A stretch of 64,000 nt of DNA from assembly GCA_000469685.2 (NCBI GenBank), contig LS997565.1, positions 10,980,505 to 11,044,504 of the forward strand, written 5' to 3'. The notes under the pieces are model-generated. The model did not search any database. It was not told the DNA's origin and saw only the letters and a program-made list of their open reading frames with translations. A program made the position numbers and the translations under genes. This DNA comes from Haemonchus contortus. Taxonomy: Eukaryota; Nematoda; Chromadorea; Rhabditida; Trichostrongylidae. Shown in pieces: positions 13,301 through 25,300 of the stretch. Position 1 is the stretch's first letter. Every line of letters starts with the position of its first letter.

Positions 13301-16300
13301 ATATGCTATTACCAGTAAGTATTTACTGGTTACCATAGAAACTTGAAAGCAAATGTTACTGTGTAAGAAAGGGATGGAGAAAAAGTGAATATGGGCCTAA
13401 GATTCATCTTCAAGTGAAAAAATAGCTCAAACATGCAACTTCACAAGATAATATTTCTGTCAGATGAAAACTTTTGAAAAAAAATTGAAAAATCAAATAT
13501 TTGTCTGAATAAAAGGTAATTCGATTCATGATGTGGCAATGTTGGCGAGTTGTCGGCAAAACTTGGTCCCGGGCAGAACAAAAGAACAACAAGTCAAGTC
13601 GAATATGATTTTAAATTATTTTGTTTTAATCTATTTTTAGTCTCTCAATCAGCTTGGGCCAGTTTATTCGCCAATTGAATTCGTTCACAGAGCATAAATC
13701 AATCAGTCGGAGCACCCCGCCGGACCACATATATCAAGCAAGGTGTTTAACACCGGCAATAAAACAATCTGAATCTGTTCTGAAGCAGGTACGATGCCCT
13801 TTGCGAAGAAATGGAGATGTTCGAAAAAAAAGTCAAGATAAAGCTTCAGCTCAGAGTTTCGCTTATGCACGTACACCCTTGGCAAGGGAAAGCTTCAACA
13901 AAACTGGTAACTGTTTTAGTCAAACCTTCAAGAAAGAGTCGTTCATGAATGAAGGGAAAAGACAAAGACAGGACCCCTGTGCGACTGTTTTTGACAATGA
14001 CAACAGTACGATAAAACGATCCCCAGAATATTTTTTGTGACTTGAGGGAATTCCTTCAATTTGTTGAATTCACTTCATACAATTATTATTGTTGTGAGTT
14101 GTCACCAGATTGGGATCATTTTTTTTTAAATTTTGCATTTCAACAAGAGCTAATGTAGGAAGTTATGCCGTGGAAAACTGATTTTAAGGCTAGCGAGGCC
14201 TGAACACATTAAAAGTGCTTCTTAGAGTAAGATTCGAAACAGGAGACGGATGCGTGGCGCATCCCACCAAGGTTAGTTGAAGACATAGCCGCAGCCAATC
14301 TCTTCTGTTTCCTTTCTTCCCATCGACTAGTACGTGAGGGAGGGGGTCAGTGCCACTTTTACAAAAGTAGATGTATTACCACAACCATTAATATTACCAT
14401 TTTTAACTTTCCCAACAATTTTTGATAACGAAAGCACCCGCTTCCTTTGTACAACTGGAGATGGCATTCATCATCGAATGGGTGAGGGGCCCTAGAAGGA
14501 GCTTGCTTGGACAACATGCCCTCGACGGCTAAATCAACACTTCAGCGCTGTATATTTGGAGAACAGCAAGCGAGCGACGACAATTGTCCGATTCGACTGA
14601 ATTATTCGACAAATATGAGGGCTGACTTCCTGCAATCTCAAAATATTAGGTTGTCCGAAAAGTTCCCGCCGATTTTTGATTCATCTTTGAATGAAAATTC
14701 CTAGAAGAAGAAATCCATTGATTGAACAATTTATCCTCCAGTCTGCTCACTAAGGCTTCGCCATCTTCCTGTAGATTCCAGTTCCCCTCTTCCATAGAAG
14801 GTTCCAGACTTAAAATCGAAAAACCCGCTTAGGTGCTTTTTGAAGTCCTCCAGCGAATTGGACGATTTTCCATTCAAGGAATTTTGCAGAAACCCAAACA
14901 AGTGGTATTCTGATGGTGCTATGTCTGGACTATATGGGAGGTTGGTAAGACATCTCACCCGAGCTTTAACAACTTTTGACGAGTGGCCAAAAATACGTGT
15001 GGTCTGGAGGTACCCTGTTGGAAGATTACGCCCTAACAATAGGCCACTTCGGGTCGCTTTTAGTTCATCGCTGCCTCCCCATTTTCTAGCTAACTGTAGT
15101 ACCTTTCCTAAGTCATCTTTGGATTGTGCGACAACAGCTCATGGTTAGTGATTTCCCTGAAATCCCATCAGCAACTCGGCATAGTCATCCGCACCTGGAT
15201 TTTGACTTTTGCAGCGGTTTGTGGCGGCAAACTAGGGAGCTTCACGATCGTTTCCGTTCCTCATTGCTGTACACAATCCGATTTCTCTCCCTCGTGCTCA
15301 TGCGTTTCAGAAACGGTTCATTTTTATTTCGTTCGAGCAACGAGTCGCACATGGAGGCGCGGTCCATCGCATGGCGCTCGCTCCTTTCGCAAGGTATCTG
15401 AACATCAAGGCGCTTTCCAGAACCAAGCGTCTGCAGATGACCATGGATGGTTAATCTCGAAACATAAGCCCTTGTCCTACTCCACGAGCAGTGATGTGCC
15501 GAACTGCTTCGGTTAACATTTTGAGTTGATCGTTTAAATTGATGATAGTCTCCCTAAGAATTGCCCGTCTTTGAAGGCAAATTCACACCGTTTGGATTCC
15601 GCAAACTAGTCATGCACTGTACGTCCCTCTAGGGCATGGTCTACTCGAACGTCATATATCTTTCATGCGGCTTGAGCCGCAACCTAGGCCTTGCGGTAGA
15701 AGAAATACTTCAGATGTCGAAAATGCGCGCAGTGGTTCTCCATTTTCATTCGAGTCCTGTACAGACAAAATTCGACGAATGTTGACAGAATCCTAACAGA
15801 AATATAGGGGAGAATCTACTCTTTCAGAAAACATATAACTTTGTTGGGTTGGGTCCTTGATCTTTTGTACACCGGTTGATAAATACGGGGTATCAAAAAT
15901 CGGCGGAAACTTTTCGGACAACCCAATAGAATCCACAATGTAACCCCGAATATAGCACTTTGACGAATTCGGGAGCTTTTTTCCCGAATTGGAACAAGAT
16001 TGTTCGACATTAATCAATCTCTTTACGATGCGCCACATTCTCCATTTCAATTTCAAATGATCTGATCATTCAATCGTGAAATTGCGGTCCAGGCAAGGCT
16101 AGTACGGGCCAGTTGAATCAAGGTCATCGACTGTTTTCTCCCTCGGTCCAGTTAGGTCGTACTCTGGGGAAGTCACGTACTTCTTCAAGACAGGAATCGA
16201 TTGACCCAGACACCTTCAACAGGCTTGGCTTGAAAGTAGGCCTTAAGAGGCCTTCTGGGAACGAAAAGCTTTCCACAGCAACATCCAGCTGAATAGAGGG

Positions 16301-19266
16301 AACATCCACCCAGATGAACATCCAGAAGTGCCCATATTGACTTCTGAACTTCCCTTCATAGCCGTCAAATCGATTCTGAGAAAGACACTGAGTTCCTGTA
16401 GTAACCTCAACCCCACTGGAAGGTGTCTACCCATGTCTAAGACTCCCAGGACACCTGAAACTCAAGACAAGGAAAAATCAATAGAAACGAGAATGTCCAG
16501 TGGCTACTAAGTAATTCTGGTGGCAATAATTCCTTTTAGGAACCCCGAGGGAACGGTATCCTCAGTGTTGCACTTGAGGTCCCGAGAGACAGAATGAGGA
16601 GAGCGGCGGCCGGCAACCTCGTCCATGCTCCTGCTCCACAGCCGTCTACCCCCCCCCCCTACGTGTTGCAATAACTAACGATGGGATTTGATTTGCAACC
16701 GACGGCGTCTCGCTCTCCCCTTTCAGTATGTCAGCTAGTAATCCATGCCGTCAGCACAAATAGTGACGACGACGGCGGCGACAATGAGACAATTCCTCCC
16801 TCGTAATAGTTCCGGATTTAATCGAAGCGCATCCCCATTCCCTTAACAAGCCGCCGACAACCAGAGAGTTAAATTATCTTGGCCATAGTATGAAAAAGTA
16901 GTAGCCTGACCCCGTATTTGGCTACTTCTCATCAGCAGCCTCATATCAACTCGTCAGAAGTTTTTTACGACGAAAATGAGATGGCTATCATATACGCCAC
17001 TGACAGAGGTATCCATCACTGTCACGGTAGAGGCATGAGAAGTGTCCAGTAGAAAAAGTCACGGTTCGTCAATTGCCCAAAACACTCCGTGCACGGGATC
17101 TCTAGGATACCGACAGTTCATGGGAATGGGAACCATTCATCAATAAGGACTTGGAAATCTCATAGACGCGACGACCTTTTACTGGCACAGGAACCTTTTT
17201 GGAGGGTTTTTCCCACAGCCTAGTTTCACCCGTATTTTTCTTTGAAAATTGTATCTTAGCCACGTTTTGGTTCAGATATCTGCCAAGAAGTATCAGTTCC
17301 GAATGTTCTCTGAAGATCGCGGACTCAAGCCCCACCCTTTTCCACAAACCTCGCCCAACTCACCCACCAATTTCCAACTTGGGAGGTATAATCTTTCGAA
17401 ACCAAGATGGATTTTCTATTCAAGCTGCTTAAGAACGCCTACCATCAACAAGTCCCTCCCAACAAGAGTTTTTTGGAATCTCTAACCTTCATGGCACTGA
17501 ATTGGAACCGTATGACTCCTGGAACTTCTTTAACTATCTTTTTCCTACCCTTCCAAGACCTTCGGTGACCTGATGTAAGCTCGTACTTTCCCAACCCTCT
17601 CTGGTGACTCCTACGGCTGTTTGAAACGTGGGAGAATTCCAAGCGACGAGGGAGCTTGCTTCAATAAACCCGTTGTAACCCAGGTAAACTGCAGGATAAT
17701 AAATTTTCTCCAATGGTAAACTCGTCCATCAACCTCATAAACCTCTAGGATACCTCCAAACAGCGCATTCGAAAAGCTTGCTCACTAACAGGAAAGCCCA
17801 CATTCTTCAAAAATCCACGGCGGAACCTTCAAAAACATTGGCGGCTAAAGTCAATAATTACAAAATTCATAGGATATCATCTATATTAAATGATACGGGC
17901 TCCCATATGTTTCCCATAGAGCTATTAGTCTTTCGAGACTGCAGCTGCCAGATGTAAGCTGTGTGGAGGAGGTGGAAGTCCCATCAAATTGCAAGGGCGA
18001 CGCCGAGACTCAGCCGTGCCGCTGGTTTTTGACAAATTGTACCCATAGACGATTGATTAACGACACTATCCATACATCAACTATGTATATGCCGAACGGC
18101 AGAATGAATCTATCCAAAAAAGTCCAGACTCCAAAGACTAGTGGATTTCCAATACGCTAATGAATCTGTATACCACCCTCGTTAACTTAATTTGTTTGGT
18201 TTATGGAATAAAAACGCCCGGTCCATGAGATTATCCCCAAAAGGAGCAGAATTGGAATTTTTCTGGGTTCATTTAAAGCCGTTCTAACAGCCTTTTCCCA
18301 ACCAAGTTCGCGTTCATTGGCTTGGTTTTATTTGAAAACACATATATCGCCTGAATGGGCAGTCGACTAAGGGTGCTCAAAAATAATCCCATGGGAAAAC
18401 GATGTTGACGACGATTTTTCCCGAAACAAAGAGAGGATTATACTCTAACGCTAAACATATCAAGAAAGCATAGTCAACAAAAACGGGATTATTCGTGCTG
18501 GGGCTCCCACCAGCCCAACAGGTAGCGTGGGAAGTCGAGCTCCCCGGTTACCTGGCCTGTTCGGAGTGAGATGCCAGTGGGTCAACGCCTATGAGCCCCT
18601 ACAATGAGGAAGCGTAACCAGCTGGTTCGAATCTAGGGGCACCCCGACAGGGAAGGACGGCAGTCCGTCCCGTCTACTTCTCGACCGAAGCTGAATCTCG
18701 AATCCTTACTGAACTGAACCCTATAAAGTACATGAATCGTGTCCGCTGGTATAACCAGCCCAACCGATTTCAGACAAAGACTTCTTAAGACCAGAAAATC
18801 GATATCAATCAATAGTTCCGCTTGAGATCAACGAATAGGACTTGCTGACTGAGTGCTTTTAGCGCAGAAACAATAATTAGACATATTTTTCAGTTTTACT
18901 AAAATACCGTAAAGCTTGCAGGGATACTGTAGTAGCCAAAAAGGGTAGCCAACCTCGGAGATGTTTGCATTTATACTCCTCGTATTCTCGTACGGCGACT
19001 GGATCAGTCAGTTGCCACCTTTCACACTCTTCCAAACTGCCGTTCATCATACCCAAACCGAAATACGAATCTGAACCGCATGAACCAACCGGTATGTCAC
19101 TGAAACAAAGAATTGATCATCTGGGAATCCGAAATCGCTGACTATAAACGAAACAATCTGCAAACCTGATTTTCACCAAAAAAGCTCCGGTACTATCTTT
19201 TAGTTTTGGTCGTTCGGCCGACACATAAACAGCAATAACAGCACTCAACAGCAAAACTAGTCTCAT
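7349..19266 (-). CDS. Secreted EGF-repeat protein (seven-exon gene)
   Basis: Coding exons in order: 19166-19266, 18954-19099, 12860-13024, 11641-11713, 10544-10601, 10250-10367 and 7353-7418. Phases match at every junction except inside exon 3. The product is about 243 residues. It has a signal peptide (MRLVLLLSAVIAVYVSA, residues 1-17), a cysteine-containing N-terminal region with an NGS glycosylation site near residue 53, then four EGF-like modules. Each module has the CxCx8C ending with a Gly in the loop: C111/C113/C122, C159/C161/C170, C194/C196/C205 and C222/C224/C233. A secreted extracellular adhesion, matrix or signalling role is likely by family, but the partner is unknown and I do not recognise a named orthologue. 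The start is the ATG 8 bases after a TTTTTACAG acceptor, which suggests trans-splicing or a 5' non-coding exon. Exon 3 appears to lack one base. The 3' end is either the TAA at 7349-7351 or a splice to unseen exons. Intron 2 hosts a mariner. Confidence 0.78.
7353..7418 (-). CDS. EGF gene exon 7 (fourth EGF module)
   Basis: The acceptor TTTTTAAG precedes G-TGT-ATC-TGC, which finishes the Arg codon begun in exon 6 and gives RCICKEGYGGEVCEKRCQ. The exon ends ATC AC before GTAAGT. That sequence is both a perfect donor and, read on in frame, ACG TAA, so the protein may simply stop at Thr243. Confidence 0.75.
7757..7985 (+). mobile_element. SINE copy, diverged
   Basis: This stretch follows the SINE body order seen at 26533-26810: a B-box-like GGGATCAAATCCCACC, then CCAACCAAGCCACCCATTCC, then ATATAAGGCACCATATTGAA, and near the end GACGGGATT. 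It is clearly diverged. It lies in intron 6 of the EGF gene. Confidence 0.6.
8293..8565 (-). mobile_element. SINE copy, old
   Basis: The minus strand retains the tRNA-like head (reverse complement of GGTGCGCCTCATGACACTTC) and, further on, fragments such as GTGGCCTATACA and GGTTGGCCTGGGCA. Many substitutions make the borders approximate. It lies in intron 6 of the EGF gene, in the opposite orientation to the copy at 7757. Confidence 0.45.
10250..10367 (-). CDS. EGF gene exon 6 (third EGF module)
   Basis: Flanked by GTTTCAG and GTGACT. It encodes HCVCTAYFEGDNCDKIIGC and then MNGGELQDG, with the last codon split AG|G. The CVC-x8-C pattern and the following GC-MNGG are typical of EGF repeats. 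Both phases agree with the neighbouring exons. Confidence 0.85.
10544..10601 (-). CDS. EGF gene exon 5
   Basis: Flanked by the acceptor CTATTCAG and the donor GTAGGT. It encodes VPWDGRYCERLACWRKTKF and completes the EGF module whose CIC lies in exon 4 (C161-x8-C170). Phase 0 in, phase 1 out. Confidence 0.83.
11641..11713 (-). CDS. EGF gene exon 4 (second EGF module)
   Basis: Flanked by ATTTCAG and GTGAGA. It encodes CTANVCQHDGVLAV and ends IECICE. The phase-2 entry completes a Val codon from exon 3, and the exit is phase 0. Together with exon 5 it makes a six-cysteine EGF-like unit starting at C128 in exon 3. Confidence 0.83.
12048..12222 (-). mobile_element. SINE copy in EGF-gene intron 3
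   Basis: In minus orientation the head GTAGTGGTGTAGTGGC and the B-box-like GGTTTGAATCCCG are visible. They are followed by GGCCAACCATGC and the reverse complement of CCTCCCAGACAAGTTTGG, as in the other copies. The 3' part of the element is missing or too diverged. Confidence 0.6.
12860..13024 (-). CDS. EGF gene exon 3 (first EGF module, apparent frameshift)
   Basis: The acceptor TTTCTCCCAG and donor GTAAGT bound it. From the phase set by exon 2 it encodes CDLRLLRGCPLKKYF and ends PGCIE. The remainder encodes GKCVCEPKWKGPICNEFEGC in a frame shifted by one base. The two parts together make a normal six-cysteine EGF module, so a base appears to be missing at the CC of 12947-12948 (GG on the minus strand). 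Alternatively the acceptor ATTGCAG could start a shorter exon at 12968, which is in frame but lacks the first three cysteines. Confidence 0.7.
14646..15926 (-). mobile_element. mariner (Tc1/mariner superfamily) transposon, decayed
   Basis: About 1.28 kb with terminal inverted repeats. The left end reads TTAGGTTGTCCGAAAAGTTC and the right end is its near reverse complement (TTGGGTTGTCCGAAAAGTTT on the minus strand). A TA dinucleotide flanks each end (14644-14645 and 15927-15928), which is the target duplication of this superfamily. The transposase lies on the minus strand. The element sits in intron 2 of the EGF gene. Confidence 0.92.
14731..15790 (-). pseudogene. mariner transposase pseudogene
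   Basis: The C-terminal part is the clearest: PYSPDIAPSEYHLF at about 14900-14945, then LQNSLNGKSSNSLEDFKKHL, then the end near 14745. Upstream, in another frame, RQKLLKLG is followed by TGA where Trp is expected. Further upstream SLLERNKNEPFL is readable near 15320-15350, but the region that should hold the first catalytic Asp (TGDEKW in the family) is altered. Several frames and stops are needed to follow it, so it cannot encode an active enzyme. The third catalytic position, Asp in mariner (APSD), reads Glu here. Confidence 0.88.
18545..18665 (+). repeat. tRNA-like repeat fragment
   Basis: CAGCTGGTTCGAATCTAGGG contains a good RNA polymerase III B box (GGTTCGAATC), and GGTAGCGTGGGAAG upstream resembles an A box. 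The spacing is larger than in a tRNA gene and there is no cloverleaf, so a tRNA-derived SINE remnant is the simplest reading. It lies in intron 2 of the EGF gene. Confidence 0.35.
18954..19099 (-). CDS. EGF gene exon 2
   Basis: The acceptor TTGTTTCAG precedes T-GAC-ATA-CCG. It encodes DIPVGSCGSDSYFGLG, later MMNGSLEEC and REYEEYKCKHLR. Cysteines at 41, 59 and 78 and an NGS site fit an extracellular domain that I do not recognise. The donor GTTGGC is weak, but the phase fits exon 3. Confidence 0.78.
19166..19266 (-). CDS. EGF gene exon 1 (signal peptide)
   Basis: ATG at 19266-19264 opens MRLVLLLSAVIAVYVSA, a clear signal peptide with cleavage likely after VSA. ERPKLKDSTGAFLVK follows. The donor is CAG|GTTTGC, with the split Ser codon AG|T. 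A TTTTTACAG acceptor sits 8 bases before the ATG. Confidence 0.8.
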
Positions 19267-19274
19267 CGTGTCCT

Positions 19275-19375
19275 CTGTAAAAAATCGATAAAAACAATCG
19301 ATAAGGGCCAATAACGATCGATCGCGAGAAGGAGATACAAGGTCCCGAGTGACGGGTAAATGACAATTTTTACGA
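19275..19375 (-). promoter_or_regulatory. TATCGAT-rich segment just upstream of the EGF gene
   Basis: The 100 bases before the first EGF exon contain two ATCGATA-type words (about 19286-19303) and two GATCGATC/GATCGATCA words (about 19316-19325 and 19373-19382). Clustering of this palindromic word near a 5' end could be regulatory. No factor can be assigned. Confidence 0.25.
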
Positions 19376-22300
19376 TCGATCACAGTGGATACCAACTCAT
19401 CTTTGTTATGTGTACTACAAAGTACACTCGCAGTTTCTCACAACACCTCACCCTGGCTGGTCCCGAGCATTCAAAAGATAAATATCAGTCTTCTTCGGGC
19501 TTTTTTGGGACGTTTTTTTGGTTATGCCCGAAAAAATACGAAGCGCCATCGATTAACCCTTCAACGAGTGCGAAGTCCTGATGGACGTGAGCGATGGGAG
19601 AAAATCGGAGGAAAATGGGAGGAAAAAGACGAGATTCTCAATTCAGGAAGAAAAGTCATAAGTGGAACGCAAAGGGGACGTCTAGACTGGTGGAATGTGG
19701 AGAATTTCAGTATGGGAGCAAAAATTCCCGAAAAGTTACTTACCTGGTTAGATATGAGCGATTCGAGTGGAACATGAGTAATGGGCGTCTCTTGGGCGTC
19801 GAGTATGTAGCGAGACTGGGGAGGTTGGGTGAAGGTGAGCTATGTTAGGAAGGTGACAGCTGTGTTTTCGGTAGGGAAGTCTGAGAGTCTCGCTTGGCCC
19901 TGGGATCTTCTAAGGAACTCTCTCTAAGGGTAAGAAATGTCTGGGTGATAGCCCGAATGAAAAGATGTTCCTTAGCCGTTCTGAAGATGAAAACGCTTCC
20001 ATTGACGTAAACAAATGAGGGATTCAATCTGGGGGAAGATATGTAGGTAATGCCCCCGACCAACGAGCGTAATATGAGATGTGCGGCCTAAAAAGCGGCC
20101 CTATGAGAAGTGCCTCGATTGAATGACGTGAAGACGTGAAAAATGAGCTCAGACGTGAATCATTTTCTTTTCTGAAAGAGAATTTCCAAATATAGAATCT
20201 GGATTGAAGCCTCCGCAGGAAAAACGCCAGAATCGGGAGCAACGTGGGCTAGAAGGAGCCCTCAAACCGCTTTCAATGCCCCAACGAAGGCATTCGATTT
20301 GAGCGAACCGAAGACCAAGCCGACAAAAACGAACCGAAATGGAAACGGGACCAGCAGAGGAGGAGAAGGCAGCAGACTGGCCGCCAATTGCTGGGGAGTT
20401 TCTCCCGTCCCCATCTCAAGCACTGCAAGAATTCCCTAACGAGAATTCTAATTAGAACAGAGGAAGAGACGGGGAGGAGAGACGAGTTTCCAAAGTAAAC
20501 TGGAGGAAAAGAAAAGAATTGGGGGAAGAACGGGCCCGACGCCGGCCCTCGCCGGCTGCTGACTGCTGAGATTACGAAATTCCAGAAAAAGAAGTTCTCT
20601 GGTATCGGGGGAAATTCTCGGGTAATGGGGACTGGGCAGCAGTTTTCAGGGAGAACGAGTTAACAGATGTTAAAATGAAACCATGAAATTCCCCGACTGA
20701 ACATTGGTCCAGTAAAATCGCAGGGTGTAAACATCGGAAGAAAAACCATTGAAGTACTGCTTACTTCATCTGTATGGGAGCAGCTGACTTTTGAAATTAG
20801 TTTGAATTACAAAACAGCAAGGGTATAAACAATAAGTATGCTGTCACAGAAACCTGACCGTATACTTAGGAATTTTAAAAAAAGGAAAACAAACAGTAAA
20901 CAAATGAGTAGAAAACCAGGAAGAAATAAAGTAAGCCCAATTCATGGCCAAATCGGCAGAAAAAAGGATTAGGAGCACCAATAAAGGGCCTAAGGAGGGG
21001 CCTAAGAAAGTCTGAAGTCAAAGGGAATGCCCGGAATGGAGTACCCTTGATTTAACAAAAGTTTTGGGATGAAGGGTGGCAATTCTTCCGGAAAAAGAGA
21101 TTTAGAACCGGAAAAAAAGAAATTTAGAATTTTCCACAGTTCTAGGTCTGTAAAATATAATAATTCTTCCGACTAAAAAGAGGTCCAAAGCCTTAGAAGG
21201 GCCCTCCTCCGTCAAGAATTGAATGTAAAGGCAAAAAAAGAAAAGTGAAAAGTTTTAGGTCAAAGAGTTTACTAGTAAATGACCCTCCGTGAGTAACGAA
21301 AACTCTTCGTAGTGGAGAAGAGTAGTGCACTCCACTCCAGCAAAGACCAGCAGCTGTTGTGTGTGAAACAAACAAAAAAGAGGTTGTACTGAATAGTGAA
21401 TGAAGAAGAGGAAGAACAGAAAGGAGGGAAAAAAGAGGAAAAGAATGAAGAAAACGAAGGATTGTCCCGGATACTACTCTTCTACAAAACTCTTTGGGCT
21501 TGTGTTCCCGGATACTACCTCTTTGACAGAACTTTTGGAATGTTCGGGAGAATTTCCATGGGCATGGAAACATCTCGAACACCACAAAGGGGCGGTACAT
21601 CAATGCAATCTGGACAAAATTCCATGAATAGACAATGAGTGGAAAGGAGGCTTCTTGCTGATGGAAAAAGGAACTGAGGAAAAGCTGGGAAACACCATAA
21701 GAAACGCCTACGTGACGATCTCCAGACCTGGGAAGGAAGGGAGGGGAAATACGCCCAAAAGGATCGGAGAAAACTATAACGGTCAACGTTGGTGCAGTGA
21801 ATGAAAGTCACTTTTTCGGTTTTGCGAAAGGGGCAGAGAGCGACAGGAGGAGGACGAGGAAGGAGGGGGAAGCGATATGCGGGTGTGGGACAGAGAGAGG
21901 GGGGAAAATGTGCAGAAAGCGCAGGGTGAAGAACCCCGAGCGAACCTGACTAAACTCCCTGCTATTCACCCGAGAGCTTGAAGTGGGCAAACAAAGACCC
22001 GTCGAACAGCAGCAATTTTGAGAGATTACTTGTCAATATTACCAGAAGAACCGCCGAATCAGCCAAGGGCATTTCTTAAACTAAATTTATGCCCAGAATA
22101 ACTCGTTCGGGCAACGCCCTATAATCTATTTGGGCCCCCACAGCAGATTGAGGGTGGATTTAGGGGCAAGTTCATCGTAGACAGGGGGTTTTCCTTAGGA
22201 AGAAAAAGATTTTTGCGACATTAGGGAGTCAAAAACTCGGACTTTTCAGCCGTGGGTCAAGGATCGTACCGGGACATGTACGAGTGGGGGTAAAGCTCTA

Positions 22301-25300
22301 GGCTCTTCCGGTGGGATGGACGAACGGACAACGGACGAAGATGCTCAGCTGGGCCAATGTAAATAGACAGTACAAACCGTGAAGGTTGGAACGGAACGGG
22401 GATGCCTTTGTTGTTAACAGGACACTCCATACGACGAATCTATAATGAGCAGTCAATAATGCTCACAAAACCCTCCCCGTACGGCGACGACTATGGACAG
22501 ACGGACGGTTTTTCCCAGTACAGTATGCCACAGAACAAGGAAAAGTGCAATCTCCTAGATGGAATTGTAGTAAACAAACAATTCACTGGGGAATACCCCA
22601 AGCAGTCAAAGGAGAGTGAGAAGCAATCGCCTGAGAGAGACATCAACATCAAATGAGGCAAATCACGGTAGCTTAGATTTCGAAATGCTGGATTGACAAC
22701 ATATGACGCGTGGGTCCTCCCACGAACGTTTGACGACGGTGTTGTCAGGCAATGGAGATTAATTCACTGGGAATTACTCAATTGTTGTTGTCCCGGGTGG
22801 ATCGAAAGAGAAGTAACAAATGGGGCAAAAACAGAAACAACGAATCCTAGCAGATGTGGGGAATGATGGGCTCCCAAGCCTCAACAGAAATGATTTGGGA
22901 ACGAGTGAAATTGAACGAAATGGTTCATGAAAGGGTTTTTTGTGGTCCTTAACGCCCGAAACCCGAAATGAAAACATGAAAAGGTCCTGTTACACACCCG
23001 GACGGACGTCAACCACCCCGGGACATCTCATGCTTCATTGCGAGGCGCGAATGAACAGGCGGAATGTTATGTGGCACACGACAAACGATGAAAATCACAC
23101 AGCAAAATACACTCCCAAGGCCAGATAAACCATAGTGCAATTGGGTAGAGTCTGGGAGGGCAGGTCGACAGAGATGGAGATGCCGGGAGGAGTTCAGGCG
23201 CACGGGAAACTCCTAATTACGTGCACAAACACGCGGAACGAACAGCAACTATTTTAGGGCCTGGGAGGTGCGGAAAGGCGACAGAGGAAGGACACATCAC
23301 GGAGGGCATTTTTTCCCCCACGTAATGAAAACCCCGCACGACGCATAACATCCACCCGGCCAGCCGTAAAGGCGGGCGGCCGGCAACCATCAGTGAGTGG
23401 CCAAAACAACAAGGGAATTTTTCCTTGACCTTGATGTGGGGATGGGGAGAAAAAATGGGTGCTTCTTCGGAACCTGAGAAAGTCGGCAAATTTATGAGAA
23501 AAGAGCGGTTCGTATGGGACCAAGAGAAAAACGAGCTGTGCGCCTCTGAAGAACCCGCCATGGTGTGGGACCATGACGGACCCGGAGACGGACTCCCCGG
23601 GCGAGACTCATATTTGAAAGCTGTGTGTTGGCGCGGCATCACTGATCGATACCCCACAGAATACGAAGCGTGTCGGAAGGCGCCGAGCACGAAAACATGC
23701 TCAAAGTTCGGAACTCGATCCTAGGAGGAGGAGGAGGAGGTCCTCTGGGAGGGTGTGCCCGATGGGCGTGCATGTAGACGGATGCTGCTAAAGTCAGGCT
23801 CGGTCTGAGTCTCCCACTGAAGTGCACAGCAGTCGTGTCGTCGCATGAAATGAAGTTGGAAATCGCCGTGGTCATGGCCATGCGGGCGCAGACTATCGCC
23901 CGGATTATCGAGACTGAAGTTGACAGTTTAGGAGGGAAAAAAGGCTGAAAGAGCACCAGAGCATGCCTAGCAAGCATGCCCGTCACTCAGTCAGCCTCGC
24001 ATGTATCGATCCTCCTCCATAAATGGAGTTGATGCTCATGCAAATGCTCCCGGATGTGCTAGACTGGCTCCGGATGGTTGTGACTCCCCCAGAACAAGTT
24101 TACCCGTGTCCACTATGTGAACCAGCGGCCCTCTCGGAGCCCCCTCTCAAACACCACTCATCGGCGCTGCCTCTGAATAAACCAGAGACGGCAAAAACAC
24201 GATTTTGTACTTAGACGACATCCAATTTAAGAGAGCGAGGAGGCAAAATCGAAGAGCTATCGGCGTCAAGCGAGGAATGCCGAGGGTCGGTCGCCAAAAC
24301 AATCGGGTTCAGTTCAAAATTTAATCCTGTTCTGATTGCTGGCATCCCCGACTGGACGGACCGTTGCAATGGAACAGGTTTCATCCCTGACCACACAACG
24401 AGTCCCGTGAGGGTGCAAAGTTGCGGAAACTCGGGATTTCTCGGTTGAATTCAAGGATTTCTTCTTAGCTGACTTGAGCGAGTTGTTCTGAATGAGATGA
24501 CGTCAACCTCGACTTCTGCCGTAGAAAAACTTCTATTGCACTCGTGAAGGCGATGAATCCGCTGAGGTGTATGAGGGACGGAAGTGGAAAAACTCCCGCA
24601 GATAAAAGGGACAGGAACTAAGGATTAAGGGCCTCATTTCTTATCAGGGATATTAAAAAGTTCTGAAGGTTGATTTTTCAAAGGACATGGACGGGAAAGG
24701 ACAGAGCAATTGAATAAATTAGGTTAATTAGATAAAAAAGGAAAATGTTCTCGTAATATTCCGAAAAATCAACTCCATCACTGTATCATTTCCTAGAGAA
24801 GGTCGACTGCAACAGGCTAAAGGGACATATTATGAGAAAGAAAACATAAAAAATCAAACTCAAAAAGAAAATGCGTTTGACATTTCATAACATCCTCCAG
24901 AATGAAAAACTGAAAAGCAGTAAAGCAAATAACCGAAACAAAATTAGTAAATATTGGAACAACGGGATCTCACTAGTTTTCAGAAATCGACATTTTTCAG
25001 ATTCTTAGGATACAATGAGTGAGGAGCAGAATCTTCGTACATAATAAGATGATTGACAGTTTCAGAAAAAAATGGGCAAAGATCCGTCACTGACTATCAT
25101 GATCGGAAATCCTTTAATTTTTCCGAAACGAATTTTTCGAAATTGAAAAATTTCACTGTTTACTCAGTGTAAGAGAAAAGGATCTGATCTATTTTCGGAA
25201 ATCTTTGTTCGTTTCACCTGGAAAGAAATTTGAATAACTAAATTTTAATTGACGCGAATTCAGTAAACTCCATTGGATCTACCATCTAAGTGATTTTATT

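Noticed and set aside
21193..21786. 197-codon open frame on the minus strand
   Set aside because: Its Ser/Phe/Leu/Pro-rich composition follows from the purine-rich plus strand. No domain, signal peptide, or matching exon chain was seen.
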